DNA of 39,425 nucleotides from Streptomyces sp. MUM 178J. Its GTDB lineage: Bacteria; Actinomycetota; Actinomycetes; Streptomycetales; Streptomycetaceae. The position numbers and the translations under genes were made by a program. Positions 1 to 7,344 of the stretch are shown here, piece by piece. The first letter of the stretch is position 1; every line of letters begins with the position of its first letter. The notes under the pieces were generated by a model, which worked only from the letters and a program-made list of their open reading frames with translations, made no database searches and was not told where the DNA came from. The stretch covers positions 1 to 39,425 of the forward strand of contig NZ_JADWYQ010000054.1 in assembly GCF_022414575.1 (NCBI RefSeq), read 5' to 3'.

Positions 1-1404
1 GCCGAGGGCGGGACCGGACCCGTCAGCCGCGGACGCGGCGGGCCCGGGCAGGACGGCCCCGGACACGTCCGACGCAGACACCCCGGATCCAGCCCGGACG
101 GCCCCGGACACGTCCGACGCAGACACCCCGGATCCAGCCCGGACGGCCCCGGGCGCTGCGGACGCAGGCGCGTGGAGCCCTGACCCGTCGGCCCCGGGCG
201 CCCCGCCGGACAGGACGGCCGCGGACTCCCCGGGCCCGGTCATGCCGGCCGGGGTCTCGCCGGGGGCGTCCGCGGCGTGGCCGGGCGCGGTGCCCGCGCC
301 CAGAGCCAGCGCCTCGGCGATCCGGTCCGCCATCGCCGGGAGCGCCGTCTCCAGGCGGGCCCGGTGCTCCGGCCGGAAGCCGTGTCGCCCGCCGTCGGGC
401 AGTCCCTCGGGCCAGCCGAGGTCGATCCGCACCACGCGTCCCGCGGCCCCGTCAGCCCCGTCAGCCCCGTCAGCCCCGTCAGCCCCGTCAGCCCCATCAG
501 CCGCAGAGGACTCAGGCGCCCCATGGTCGGCCTCATGGCAGGCCACCAGCTCCTGTCCCTTCTCCAGGACGCCGTCCGGCAGGGTCACGGTCCCCGAGGC
601 CAGGGAGACCAGATCGACGCACGCGCCGATCTCGGCGGCGAAGGCTGCCAGCCGGGCGCGGTCGCTCGGGGCGCGCATATCGGCGAGCGCCACGATCACA
701 TAGCGTTCGCGCGGGTAGCGGGCGTGCAGGGCGCGGATGGTGTTGAGCACGGTGTTGCCCGTGGAGAACTCGTCGTCCACGAGGACCAGCGGCCCCGTCC
801 CGGTCAGCAGTTCCGGATCCTCCGGCAGCAGCAGATGGGAGGTGGCGTGCGAGTGGGACTCTTCAAAGCCGCCCGCCTGCGCCACGCCGGCCACCGCCCG
901 GCGGGTGGAGTGCAGATACGGGGAGAGGCCGAGACCGTCCGCGACCGTGTGGCCGAGGCCGGTCGCCGTCTCCGCATAGCCGAGGACGACGGCCCGCGCT
1001 GCGTCCGCCTCGCCCAGCAGTTCCCGCACCCGCTCGCCGAGCCCGCGCCCCGCCCCGTACACAACGGACGGGTGCTGCGGGACGTGCTTGCCGAGGACGT
1101 TGGACACCAGCAGATGGGCCCGCTTCGGATTGCGGCGCAGGGCGAGGCCGAGCAGTTCCTCAAGCCTCGGGGCCCCCGGGGCGCCCTTCTCGTCAGCGGC
1201 CAGGGCGACGCCCAGCCGCTCGGCCACCCAGCTGCCCGTCCACACCGACACCGTGTCGCTCTCCTTCTCCGCGCGCACCGCTTCCGCGCGCTCTGTTGCA
1301 GCATGCGCCATCCCCGCATGCACCATCCCCGCATGCACCATCCCCGCATGCGCGATGCCCGCGCGGTCCGTCACCGCATGCGCCGCTTCAGCCGCGTCCC
1401 GCAT
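1..1404 (-). CDS. Phosphoribosyltransferase of the Ter biosynthetic module (PRTase_2 / TRSP type), 3' end outside window
   Basis: The reading frame is open from an ATG at 1404 to the left edge, so 468 residues are visible and the C-terminus is missing. The ATG overlaps the stop of the upstream aldolase gene (ATGA), so the two are translationally coupled. About residues 206-217 carry a type I phosphoribosyltransferase PRPP-binding motif (VLVDDEFSTGNT), with hydrophobic strands before and after it. I infer a PRPP-dependent transferase of the PRTase_2/TRSP family that accompanies ter genes and is predicted to help make a nucleoside-like metabolite. Low-complexity segments flank the core: an HAGMV pentapeptide repeat near the N-terminus (1302-1361), a GAD tripeptide repeat (451-504) and a 15-residue repeat (51-150). 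The folded core probably begins near residue 50, after the first repeat, so the true start is less certain than the frame. Confidence 0.8.
   Translation of the reverse strand, partial: MRDAAEAAHAVTDRAGIAHAGMVHAGMVHAGMAHAATERAEAVRAEKESDTVSVWTGSWVAERLGVALAADEKGAPGAPRLEELLGLALRRNPKRAHLLVSNVLGKHVPQHPSVVYGAGRGLGERVRELLGEADAARAVVLGYAETATGLGHTVADGLGLSPYLHSTRRAVAGVAQAGGFEESHSHATSHLLLPEDPELLTGTGPLVLVDDEFSTGNTVLNTIRALHARYPRERYVIVALADMRAPSDRARLAAFAAEIGACVDLVSLASGTVTLPDGVLEKGQELVACHEADHGAPESSAADGADGADGADGADGADGAAGRVVRIDLGWPEGLPDGGRHGFRPEHRARLETALPAMADRIAEALALGAGTAPGHAADAPGETPAGMTGPGESAAVLSGGAPGADGSGLHAPASAAPGAVRAGSGVSASDVSGAVRAGSGVSASDVSGAVLPGPAASAADGSGPALG
51..150 (-). repeat. 45-bp in-frame tandem repeat in the phosphoribosyltransferase gene
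   Basis: Two identical 45-bp units (51-95 and 96-140) are followed by a 10-bp partial third (141-150). The period is 15 codons and encodes a Gly/Ala/Ser/Val-rich segment (GAVRAGSGVSASDVS). It lies in a poorly conserved, probably disordered C-terminal region. Confidence 0.9.
451..504 (-). repeat. 9-bp coding microrepeat (GAD)n
   Basis: Five exact copies of gtcagcccc occupy 451-495, followed by a degenerate sixth. On the coding strand this is a Gly-Ala-Asp repeat forming an acidic linker after the PRPP-binding domain. Because the period is three codons, copy-number change alters linker length without shifting frame. Confidence 0.9.
1302..1361 (-). repeat. 15-bp coding repeat near the start of the phosphoribosyltransferase gene
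   Basis: There are four 15-bp units (1302-1316, 1317-1331, 1332-1346, 1347-1361). The middle two are identical (catgcaccatccccg) and the outer two carry one to three changes. They encode an HAGMV-type pentapeptide. Each unit carries an in-frame ATG, so the start of the gene is ambiguous among several methionines. Confidence 0.85.
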
Positions 1405-2567
1405 CAGTGCGCGACCCCCGCCGCCAGCAGTTCCACGAAGCCGACGTCCTCCCGCGCCACGCCGAACGCCTCGGCGCGCACCAGAGTCCGTTCGGCCCAG
1501 GCGCGGTGCGGCTTCACCTCGTTCATCTTGTTCGTGTACGCGGAACGCAGCACGCCCCCGCCGCCTCGCTCGGGACGCAGTATGTCCTGGGCGTCGCTGT
1601 ACTCCTCGTGGCTGACCACCGACAGCGCGTGCACGGGCAGCACATGCGAAGGGTGGATGCAGGTCTTGCCGAGCAGGCCGTTCGTCCGGTCCAGCTCGAT
1701 CTCGCGCAGCAGACCGTCCATGTCGTGCTCGATCAGCGAGGTGCGCAGCTCCTCGGCGCGCCCCGCGAGAAAGGGGCTGCGCCGCAGCTGGGGCTTGAAC
1801 ATCCGCTCCTGCAGCCGGAAGTACTCCCACACCGGGCCGGTGATGGTGAAGCCCGTGCCGTCCGAGCGGCCCAGCACATTGACCACGTCCGCGATGACCG
1901 AGGCGACGATCCCGACGTCGTACGCCGTCATCTCCGGCGAGCGGCGCAGCCCGTAGGCGGAGCAGAAGTCCGTGACGCCGAGCCGCAGCGCCAGCACCCG
2001 GTCCCGGTATTTGTCGACGGTGCGGGCTATGCCGGCCAGAGCCTCGGTCCTGGTCTCCAGATGCAGCAGCTCGGGCGATTCGAGGACGGGCATGGCGAAC
2101 AGCCGGCGTCCGGTCGCCGCCTCGGCCGCGGTGAGCGCCTCGAGGAAGGGCGCGCCGCGCTCCTCGGTGAACTTGGGGACGACGAATCCGGACAGCAACT
2201 CGCCGGCCGCGCCGAGGCGGGCGGCGAGGTCCGGTATCTGGCCGGACTCGCGGACTCGGATGAACAGCAGCGGTGGCTCGATTCCGCTCTTGTGCAGCGC
2301 GGCGAACTGCCGTATCAGGTTGGCCTCGGCGCCGCCGACGTCGGCGTCGTCGATCGAGTCCTCCAGGCAGAGCACCATGGAGACGACCCCGCGCCCTGCC
2401 TGCTTGACGATGTCGTCGGCGAGTTTCGGCCTGGTGGCGGGCGAGTAGAGGGTGGCTCCCAGAGCCGCGGAGAGAATACGGGCCGGGGAGTCCGCGGTGA
2501 ACGTGCACGGCTCCCGGTGGAACAGCCCCTGCCGGGCAGCGGGCGGGATGTGCCCGAAATGACGCAT
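1404..2567 (-). CDS. HpcH/HpaI aldolase / citrate-lyase-like protein
   Basis: The 387-aa product looks like a TIM-barrel C-C lyase of the HpcH/HpaI / citrate lyase beta superfamily. Visible motifs are ATLYSPATRP (~38-47), VLCLEDSIDD with acidic residues at ~69-74, LFIRVRE (~101-107), VVPKF, MPVLESPELLH and DFCSAYGLRRSPE. These place the Arg and acidic residues used in this family to bind a carboxylate substrate and Mg2+. The start is ATG with GGGGAA about 5 nt upstream. It overlaps the phosphoribosyltransferase gene by ATGA and is divergent from a TerD-like gene. In other bacteria such aldolases occur with PRTase, HAD and ATP-grasp genes in Ter biosynthetic modules, so a role in making a small metabolite is inferred. 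The substrate is unknown. Confidence 0.88.
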   Translation of the reverse strand: MRHFGHIPPAARQGLFHREPCTFTADSPARILSAALGATLYSPATRPKLADDIVKQAGRGVVSMVLCLEDSIDDADVGGAEANLIRQFAALHKSGIEPPLLFIRVRESGQIPDLAARLGAAGELLSGFVVPKFTEERGAPFLEALTAAEAATGRRLFAMPVLESPELLHLETRTEALAGIARTVDKYRDRVLALRLGVTDFCSAYGLRRSPEMTAYDVGIVASVIADVVNVLGRSDGTGFTITGPVWEYFRLQERMFKPQLRRSPFLAGRAEELRTSLIEHDMDGLLREIELDRTNGLLGKTCIHPSHVLPVHALSVVSHEEYSDAQDILRPERGGGGVLRSAYTNKMNEVKPHRAWAERTLVRAEAFGVAREDVGFVELLAAGVAH

Positions 2568-2736
2568 AAGAATTCCCCGTACTGCCGTGGCGGGCCGGAT
2601 GACATGTGGCCGGTAATAGTACGTACGCGGGGGTGTCGGCAGTTCCCCGTATGCATGAAATCCACGTAACCCGTCTGCTTCTCACCGGTGCCGGCCAGGC
2701 CCCCCGCGTTGTCCGCCCGGCCTCGGGGAAGGCAGG
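2568..2736. promoter_or_regulatory. Divergent promoter region between aldolase and TerD-like genes
   Basis: This 169-bp gap lies between two genes read outwards, so both promoters should be here. On the minus strand a TACTAT hexamer (2616-2621) could be a -10 for the aldolase operon, with no convincing -35. The plus-strand gene has a GGGGAAGG ribosome site just before its first ATG. Confidence 0.4.
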
Positions 2737-3672
2737 ATGACGGGCATGACGCACGCGATGCTGAAGGGCTCGAACGTCCCTCTTGACGCCACGGCGGTAC
2801 GGGCCGTGCTGCGCTGGACCCCCGGCGGCGGGGTCCCTGATGTGGACGCCTCCGCCCTGCTGCTCGGCGGTGACGGACGGGTGCGCTCGGACGAGGACTT
2901 CGTCTTCTACAACCAGCCCCGGCACCCTTCCGGGCTGGTGCGCCGACTGCCGAAGAAGCGGATCGCCGAGCATCTGACGGATACGGTCGAGACGGATCTC
3001 GCGGGGCTCGACCCGTCCGTCGACCAGGTGGTGCTGGCGGCGTCGTCGGACGGCGGGACCTTCCGGCAGGTGGCGGATCTGCGGATCGCCCTGTACGACG
3101 CGGGCGCCGACGGCGACGACGCGCCGATCGCCGTGTTCGACGTGCATGCGGAGACCGGCGAGGAGACGGCGATCATCTGCGGCGAGCTGTACCGGCGCGG
3201 CGAGGGCTGGAAGTTCCGCGCGGTGGGCCAGGGCTATCCGACGGGTCTGGTGGGGCTGGCGACGGACTTCGGCATCTCGGTCGACGAGGCCGCGGACGAG
3301 ACCGCGGACGGAAGCGGGCCGGACGGCGGCGGGCCGGACGGCGAGGCCGCGGGCGACGTCTCGGCTGCCGCGCCGGCGGAGCCCGCGCCCCAGGGGGCCG
3401 TCCCCGGTGAGGCCGCCGCGGCCGGGCAGGCTGCTCAGACGGGGCTGCCGCCGATGCCGGCCGCACCGCCCGCGTACGGCTACCCTCCGGCCGCCCCGAC
3501 ACAGCCCGGCCCGGGACAGTCCGGGCCCGGACAGCCCGCGTCCCAGCCCGCGTACGGCTATCCCCACCCGGCCGCCGCACCGGCCGGGCCGCCCGCGTAT
3601 GGCTATCCGCACGCCGCGTCCGACCAGGACTTCCGGATGCCGCCGATGGGGCCGCAGTTCGTCCGCCCGTAG
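2737..3672 (+). CDS. TerD-family protein with long Pro/Ala/Gly-rich C-terminal tail
   Basis: This 311-aa protein has a TerD domain in residues ~1-190 (DVDASALLL ~28-36, [38 protein letters not shown]). It lacks the [19 protein letters not shown] loop that contributes Ca2+ ligands in the two shorter TerD paralogs here, so its metal binding may differ. After residue ~190 comes an acidic then Pro/Ala/Gly-rich tail with three PAYGYP repeats, ending in a short DFRMPPMGPQF stretch that may be a binding tag. The start is ATG 2737, with GGGGAAGG close by. ATG 2746 is equally plausible and would give a 308-aa protein. It is convergent with the TerA-like gene downstream. A cytoplasmic stress or metal-sensing role is inferred from the family. 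Confidence 0.88.
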   Translation: MTGMTHAMLKGSNVPLDATAVRAVLRWTPGGGVPDVDASALLLGGDGRVRSDEDFVFYNQPRHPSGLVRRLPKKRIAEHLTDTVETDLAGLDPSVDQVVLAASSDGGTFRQVADLRIALYDAGADGDDAPIAVFDVHAETGEETAIICGELYRRGEGWKFRAVGQGYPTGLVGLATDFGISVDEAADETADGSGPDGGGPDGEAAGDVSAAAPAEPAPQGAVPGEAAAAGQAAQTGLPPMPAAPPAYGYPPAAPTQPGPGQSGPGQPASQPAYGYPHPAAAPAGPPAYGYPHAASDQDFRMPPMGPQFVRP

Positions 3673-3724
3673 CCGGGAGGGCCGTGCCCCGTCCGCCCGT
3701 CCCCCCAGCTCCGGCGTCCGGCGG

Positions 3725-4462
3725 TCAGACACGGCTCTTGTAACCGCGCCCCCACTGCAGACCCCAGCCGTACAGCCGGTCCAGCTCGGCCTGAAAGCCG
3801 TAGACGAACTTCACCTCGCGGCGCACGACCAGCTCGTCCTTGACCTTCTCCACGGTGAACACGGCACACGAGCGGGCCTGCGGGGCGCGCTCGTCGAGGT
3901 CTATCTCCACCCGCGGGCCGTTGCTGGGGTAGAGGGTCACCTTGGCCTGCGTACGGTCGAAGGCCGGGGTCGCGTCATAGATGTAGACGAAGAACAGCAG
4001 TCGCCGGATGTCTTCGCGGTGGTCGAGATTGACGTAGACCGTCTCTCCGGAAGGTGCGCCGAACCGGTCGTCGCCGCTGAGCTTCACATACGGCGGCTCG
4101 TTGAGGCTGCCCAGGAAGCCGCCGAGGGGCTGGACCACTCCCTTGGAGCCATCCGTCAGCTCGTACAGACAGCCGAGGTCGAGGTCCACGTTGACCACGC
4201 CCTGGGTGTGCGCCTGGACGACCTCGGGCTGGAAGAGCCTGAAGGGGCGGCGCAGCAGGCCGCCGCTCCGCCGGGACCGGCCCTCGATGTCGGAGGTGCG
4301 CATGCGCCAGGAGAGGTTGACGCGGAGATTGCCGGTGGCGGCGCCCTGCTTGGTGAGCGAGACGGTCGGTTTCCGCCGGGTCAGTTCGATGGAGTTGGCG
4401 CCGCCGCCCGCGTCGAAGTCGAACGACCGCCTGCCGCCCAGCAGACCGTCCCAGAAAGCCAT
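3725..4462 (-). CDS. TerA-like tellurium-resistance / TerD-superfamily protein
   Basis: The product is about 245 aa from the internal ATG at 4462 (MAFWDGLLGG), preceded by a GGGGGTGGTGGAG purine run. The frame stays open to an ATG at 4510, but that extension has no ribosome site. Visible features are an N-terminal strand region (IELTRRKPTVSL), VVNVDLDLGCLYEL near the middle, YVNLDHREDIRRLLFFVYIYD, and a C-terminal block ending RREVKFVYGFQAELDRLYGWGL. That ending resembles the last part of TerA proteins. The acidic NVDLDLG and NLDHRED motifs correspond to the metal-binding loops of the TerD fold. It has its own upstream terminator, separating it from the DUF475 gene, and belongs functionally with the neighbouring terD genes. 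Its exact role is not known. Confidence 0.8.
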   Translation of the reverse strand: MAFWDGLLGGRRSFDFDAGGGANSIELTRRKPTVSLTKQGAATGNLRVNLSWRMRTSDIEGRSRRSGGLLRRPFRLFQPEVVQAHTQGVVNVDLDLGCLYELTDGSKGVVQPLGGFLGSLNEPPYVKLSGDDRFGAPSGETVYVNLDHREDIRRLLFFVYIYDATPAFDRTQAKVTLYPSNGPRVEIDLDERAPQARSCAVFTVEKVKDELVVRREVKFVYGFQAELDRLYGWGLQWGRGYKSRV

Positions 4463-4523
4463 CTCCACCACCCCCAGATGTCCCGGTGTCCCCTGACGCA
4501 CGACCGGCATACGGGCATACGAC

Positions 4524-4565
4524 AGCGGGGCGGTCGTCAGGCCGTCGGCCCGAGACCGCCCCGCT
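4524..4565 (-). terminator. Hairpin downstream of the DUF475 gene
   Basis: A perfect 12-bp stem (agcggggcggtc, 4524-4535, with gaccgccccgct, 4554-4565) encloses an 18-nt loop with its own short ggcc/ggcc pairing. It lies 28 nt after the DUF475 stop. There is no T-tract, as is common for actinobacterial terminators. Confidence 0.65.
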
Positions 4566-4592
4566 CTGTGCGCTTCCCGCTACAGCCCGGGG

Positions 4593-5759
4593 TCACACCC
4601 CGGAGGACACCTCGGTCTTCTCACCCGAGCCGCCGGGGCCCCCGGGGCCGGGGTCGTCCCCGCCCGCTGCCGCGAGGGCGCGGTTGCGGCGCACGGAGGA
4701 GAAGAAGGACCAGGCGATCAGCGCCACGCCGATCAGGCCGGTGACGACCTCGGGAACCTCGTACTGGATGGTGATCAGCAGGATCACGGCCAGCGCGCCG
4801 ATGGCGTAGTGGGCGCCGTGCTCCAGGTACACATAGTCGTCGAGGGTGCCCTGGCGGACCAGATAGACGGTCAGCGAACGCACATACATGGCGCCGATGC
4901 CGAGACCCAGCGCGATGACCACGGGGTCGTTGCTGACCGCGAAGGCGCCGATGACGCCGTCGAAGGAGAAGGAGGCGTCCAGCACCTCGAGGTACATGAA
5001 CATGAAGAAGGCGGCCTTGCCGACGAGCTTGGTCGCCGCGAGCGGCTTGCCGGTCCTCTTGGCCTCTTCCTCCGCCTCGTGCTCACGCTCCTCCTCTTCC
5101 TCGAGCTTGTCCTCGAAGAAGCCGGAGAGTCCGCCGACGATCATGTAGGTGACCACACCCGCGACGCCGGCGAGCAGCACGGTCGCCGACTTGTCGGCGT
5201 GGGCTCCGCCGTACTGGTGGGCGTGGACGGCGAAGGTGGTCGCGGTGATCAGCAGCACGATCAGCGCGATGCAGGCCGACAGCATGTCGACCTTGCCGAG
5301 CTTGGCGAGCGGCCGCTCCAGCCAGGCCAGCCACTTGATCTCGCGCTCCTCGAAGATGAACTCCAGGAAGATCATCAGCAGGAACATGCCGCCGAAGGCG
5401 GCGATCGCCGGATGGGCGTCGGTGACCAGTTCCTCGTACCGCTTGTGGTCGGTCAGCGCGAGGTCGATGGCCTCGATCGGGCCGAGCTGCGCGGTGATCG
5501 AGACGATCACCACCGGGAAGACCAGCCTCATGCCGAAGACGGCGATCAGGATGCCGATGGTGAGGAAGATCTTCTGCCAGAACTCGCTCATCTTCTTCAG
5601 CACGCCGGCGTTGACCACCGCGTTGTCGAAGGAGAGCGAGACTTCGAGGACGCTCAGGATCGCGACCAGCCAGAAGGCCGTCCACCCCCCGTAAAGCACC
5701 GCCGCGACCAGGCCGAGCGCAGTTACTGCGAACGACCAGCCGAAGGTCTTGAAAACCAC
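4593..5759 (-). CDS. DUF475 family integral membrane protein (TerC superfamily)
   Basis: The 388-aa polytopic membrane protein has about nine hydrophobic segments. Two related motifs, VSLSFDNAVV (~41-50) and ASFSFDGVIGAF near residue 265, hold conserved Asp residues in membrane segments, a hallmark of the TerC-like superfamily. A charged cytoplasmic loop rich in Glu (DKLEEEEEREHEAEEE) separates the two halves, and the C-terminus is a soluble Gly/Pro tail. TerC-type proteins are thought to move metal ions and to work with TerD at the membrane; transport of Mn2+ or a related ion is inference here. It lies between terD-type genes transcribed the same way, with hairpins on both sides, so it is probably its own transcription unit. 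Confidence 0.88.
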   Translation of the reverse strand: MVFKTFGWSFAVTALGLVAAVLYGGWTAFWLVAILSVLEVSLSFDNAVVNAGVLKKMSEFWQKIFLTIGILIAVFGMRLVFPVVIVSITAQLGPIEAIDLALTDHKRYEELVTDAHPAIAAFGGMFLLMIFLEFIFEEREIKWLAWLERPLAKLGKVDMLSACIALIVLLITATTFAVHAHQYGGAHADKSATVLLAGVAGVVTYMIVGGLSGFFEDKLEEEEEREHEAEEEAKRTGKPLAATKLVGKAAFFMFMYLEVLDASFSFDGVIGAFAVSNDPVVIALGLGIGAMYVRSLTVYLVRQGTLDDYVYLEHGAHYAIGALAVILLITIQYEVPEVVTGLIGVALIAWSFFSSVRRNRALAAAGGDDPGPGGPGGSGEKTEVSSGV

Positions 5760-5783
5760 TGGCTACCCAATCGTGTTCATGGA

Positions 5784-5810
5784 GGTCGCCCAAGGGGTCC
5801 TTGGGCGACC
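5784..5810 (-). terminator. Hairpin terminator after the first terD paralog
   Basis: A perfect 11-bp stem (ggtcgcccaag with cttgggcgacc) has a 5-nt loop. It begins 22 nt past the stop of the terD gene at 5833 and separates it from the DUF475 gene. Confidence 0.75.
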
Positions 5811-5832
5811 GTCCCCCGCGCCGCGCACGGCT

Positions 5833-6408
5833 TTACGAAACATTGACTCCGAAGTCTAGAGCGATGCCCCGCAGCCCCGACGCGTACCCCTGCCCCACCG
5901 CCCGGAACTTCCATTCGCCGCCATAGCGGTACAGCTCACCGAAGATCATCGCGGTCTCGGTGGAAGCGTCCTCGCTCAGGTCGTAGCGGGCGAGCTCCTG
6001 GCCGTCCGCCTGGTTGACCACGCGGATGAAGGCGTTGCTGACCTGCCCGAAGGTCTGGCCGCGATTGTCGGCCTCATGGATGGAGACCGGGAAGACGATC
6101 TTGTCGCAGTGGGCGGGCACCTTGCCGAGATCCACCAGCAGCGACTCGTCGTCACCGTCCCCCTCGCCCGTGAGGTTGTCACCGGTGTGCTCGACCGAGC
6201 CGTCGGGGCTGGTGAGGTTGTTGTAGAAGACGAACCACTCGTCGCCCAGCACCCGGCCGGACTGGCAGAGCAGGGCGCTGGCGTCGAGGTCGAAGGGCGC
6301 TCCGGTCGTGGAGCGCGCGTCCCAGCCGAGTCCGACCAGCACCTGCGTGAGGTTGGGTGCGGCCTTGGAGAGGGAGACATTGCCTCCCTTGGCGAGTGTG
6401 ACGCCCAT
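5833..6408 (-). CDS. terD: TerD family calcium-binding stress protein
   Basis: This is a canonical 191-aa TerD. Key motifs are [34 protein letters not shown] and [20 protein letters not shown]. The FDLDASA and GDGDDE acidic loops form the two-site Ca2+-binding pocket known in TerD structures. The ATG at 6408 has GGAGGA 9 nt upstream. The frame is open further upstream, but that extension is Arg-rich and unlike TerD. The next terD (6658-7233) is the same length and very similar along its whole length, so the pair is a tandem duplication. Cytoplasmic; implicated in stress responses, tellurite resistance and development in Streptomyces. Confidence 0.93.
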   Translation of the reverse strand: MGVTLAKGGNVSLSKAAPNLTQVLVGLGWDARSTTGAPFDLDASALLCQSGRVLGDEWFVFYNNLTSPDGSVEHTGDNLTGEGDGDDESLLVDLGKVPAHCDKIVFPVSIHEADNRGQTFGQVSNAFIRVVNQADGQELARYDLSEDASTETAMIFGELYRYGGEWKFRAVGQGYASGLRGIALDFGVNVS

Positions 6409-6565
6409 GATGGTGAGTCCTCCCCGGGTGATGTGGTGCGAGACGCCGCACCGGCGGCGGCGGTGCGTGCGGTGCGTGCCGCGCGCCGATGTATGCGGCG
6501 GCGACGGGCGGTGCGGCGACGACGACCGCACGACGGCACGGCGCCTGCGGCGCCGGCCTGTCAGG

Positions 6566-6605
6566 CGCGTCCGGCGTCGCACTGTGCAGTGCGACGCCGG
6601 ACGCG
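6566..6605 (-). terminator. Perfect 19-bp inverted repeat between tandem terD genes
   Basis: The arms 6566-6584 and 6587-6605 are perfectly complementary over 19 bp around a 2-nt centre (core ccggcgtcgcactg / cagtgcgacgccgg). It starts 52 nt after the stop of the upstream terD and lies 157 nt before the start of the downstream one. It is most simply an intrinsic terminator without a U-tract. A transcript-stabilising or attenuating role for the second gene is possible. Confidence 0.7.
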
Positions 6606-6657
6606 GGATGCTGCTGCTGCGCGGAGCGCGCCGGCTCGGACGCCGGCTCAGCCGGAC

Positions 6658-7233
6658 TCAGACGTTGACGCCGAAGTCCTGAGCGATGCCGCGCAGACCC
6701 GAGGCGTACCCCTGGCCGATGGCGCGGAACTTCCACTCCGCGCCGTGGCGGTACAGCTCGCCGAAGACCATCGCGGTCTCGGTCGAGGCGTCCTCGGTCA
6801 GGTCGTAGCGGGCGAGCTCCTCGCCGTTGGCCTGGTTCACCACGCGGATGAAGGCGTTGCGCACCTGGCCGAACGACTGCTGGCGGGTCTCGGCGTCGTA
6901 GATCGAGACCGGGAACACGATCTTCTCGACGTCGCCCGGGACCCCGGCGAGGTTGACCTTGATCTGCTCGTCGTCGCCCTCGCCCTCACCGGTGAGGTTG
7001 TCACCGGTGTGCTCGACGGAGCCGTCGGCGCTCTTGAGGTTGTTGAAGAAGACGAAATTGCCGTCCACGGCGACCTTGCCCTCGGCGTTGGTCAGCAGGG
7101 CGCTGGCGTCGAGGTCGAAGTCGGTTCCGGTGGTGGTCCGCACGTCCCAGCCGAGACCGACGGTCACCGCGGTCAGATTGGGCGCGGCCTTGGTCAGCGA
7201 GACGTTGCCGCCCTTGCTGAGGCTGACTCCCAC
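6658..7233 (-). CDS. terD: TerD family calcium-binding stress protein (second paralog)
   Basis: The product is 191 aa from a GTG at 7233, chosen because GGAGGG sits 5 nt upstream and the resulting length equals the neighbouring paralog. An in-frame ATG four codons earlier (7245) overlaps that ribosome site and is unlikely. Motifs are [36 protein letters not shown] and [20 protein letters not shown], with intact Ca2+ ligands. It is followed by a strong hairpin and then the other terD. The 111-bp gap to the peroxiredoxin gene contains its promoter. Role as for TerD proteins generally; which paralog dominates cannot be told from sequence. Confidence 0.93.
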   Translation of the reverse strand: MGVSLSKGGNVSLTKAAPNLTAVTVGLGWDVRTTTGTDFDLDASALLTNAEGKVAVDGNFVFFNNLKSADGSVEHTGDNLTGEGEGDDEQIKVNLAGVPGDVEKIVFPVSIYDAETRQQSFGQVRNAFIRVVNQANGEELARYDLTEDASTETAMVFGELYRHGAEWKFRAIGQGYASGLRGIAQDFGVNV

Positions 7234-7288
7234 GAGTCCCTCCATTGGTTGTCAGGGGCAGCGCCCCCGTTGTGCCTTGCATCGGATC

Positions 7289-7323
7289 AACGTCTGGATC
7301 CTAGTGACCGGTTCCCGGGTCAA
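7289..7323 (-). promoter_or_regulatory. Candidate promoter(s) of the upstream terD paralog
   Basis: On the minus strand a TTGACC (7318-7323) and TAGGAT (7298-7303) are separated by only 14 nt, short for a housekeeping promoter. The same stretch also reads GGGAACC, 17 nt, CGTT (7316 to 7289), which resembles an extracytoplasmic-function sigma factor promoter. A stress sigma would suit a terD gene, but this is inference. Confidence 0.35.
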
Positions 7324-7344
7324 ACAGACACTTCGGCCGAAGAA

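Noticed and set aside
1302..1361. Reading the 15-bp repeats as protein-binding iterons or an origin
   Set aside because: The repeats lie inside an open coding frame with period five codons, with no AT-rich region nearby.
7289..7323. Firm assignment of a housekeeping promoter for the upstream terD
   Set aside because: The -35/-10 spacer is only 14 nt; kept as a low-confidence candidate instead.
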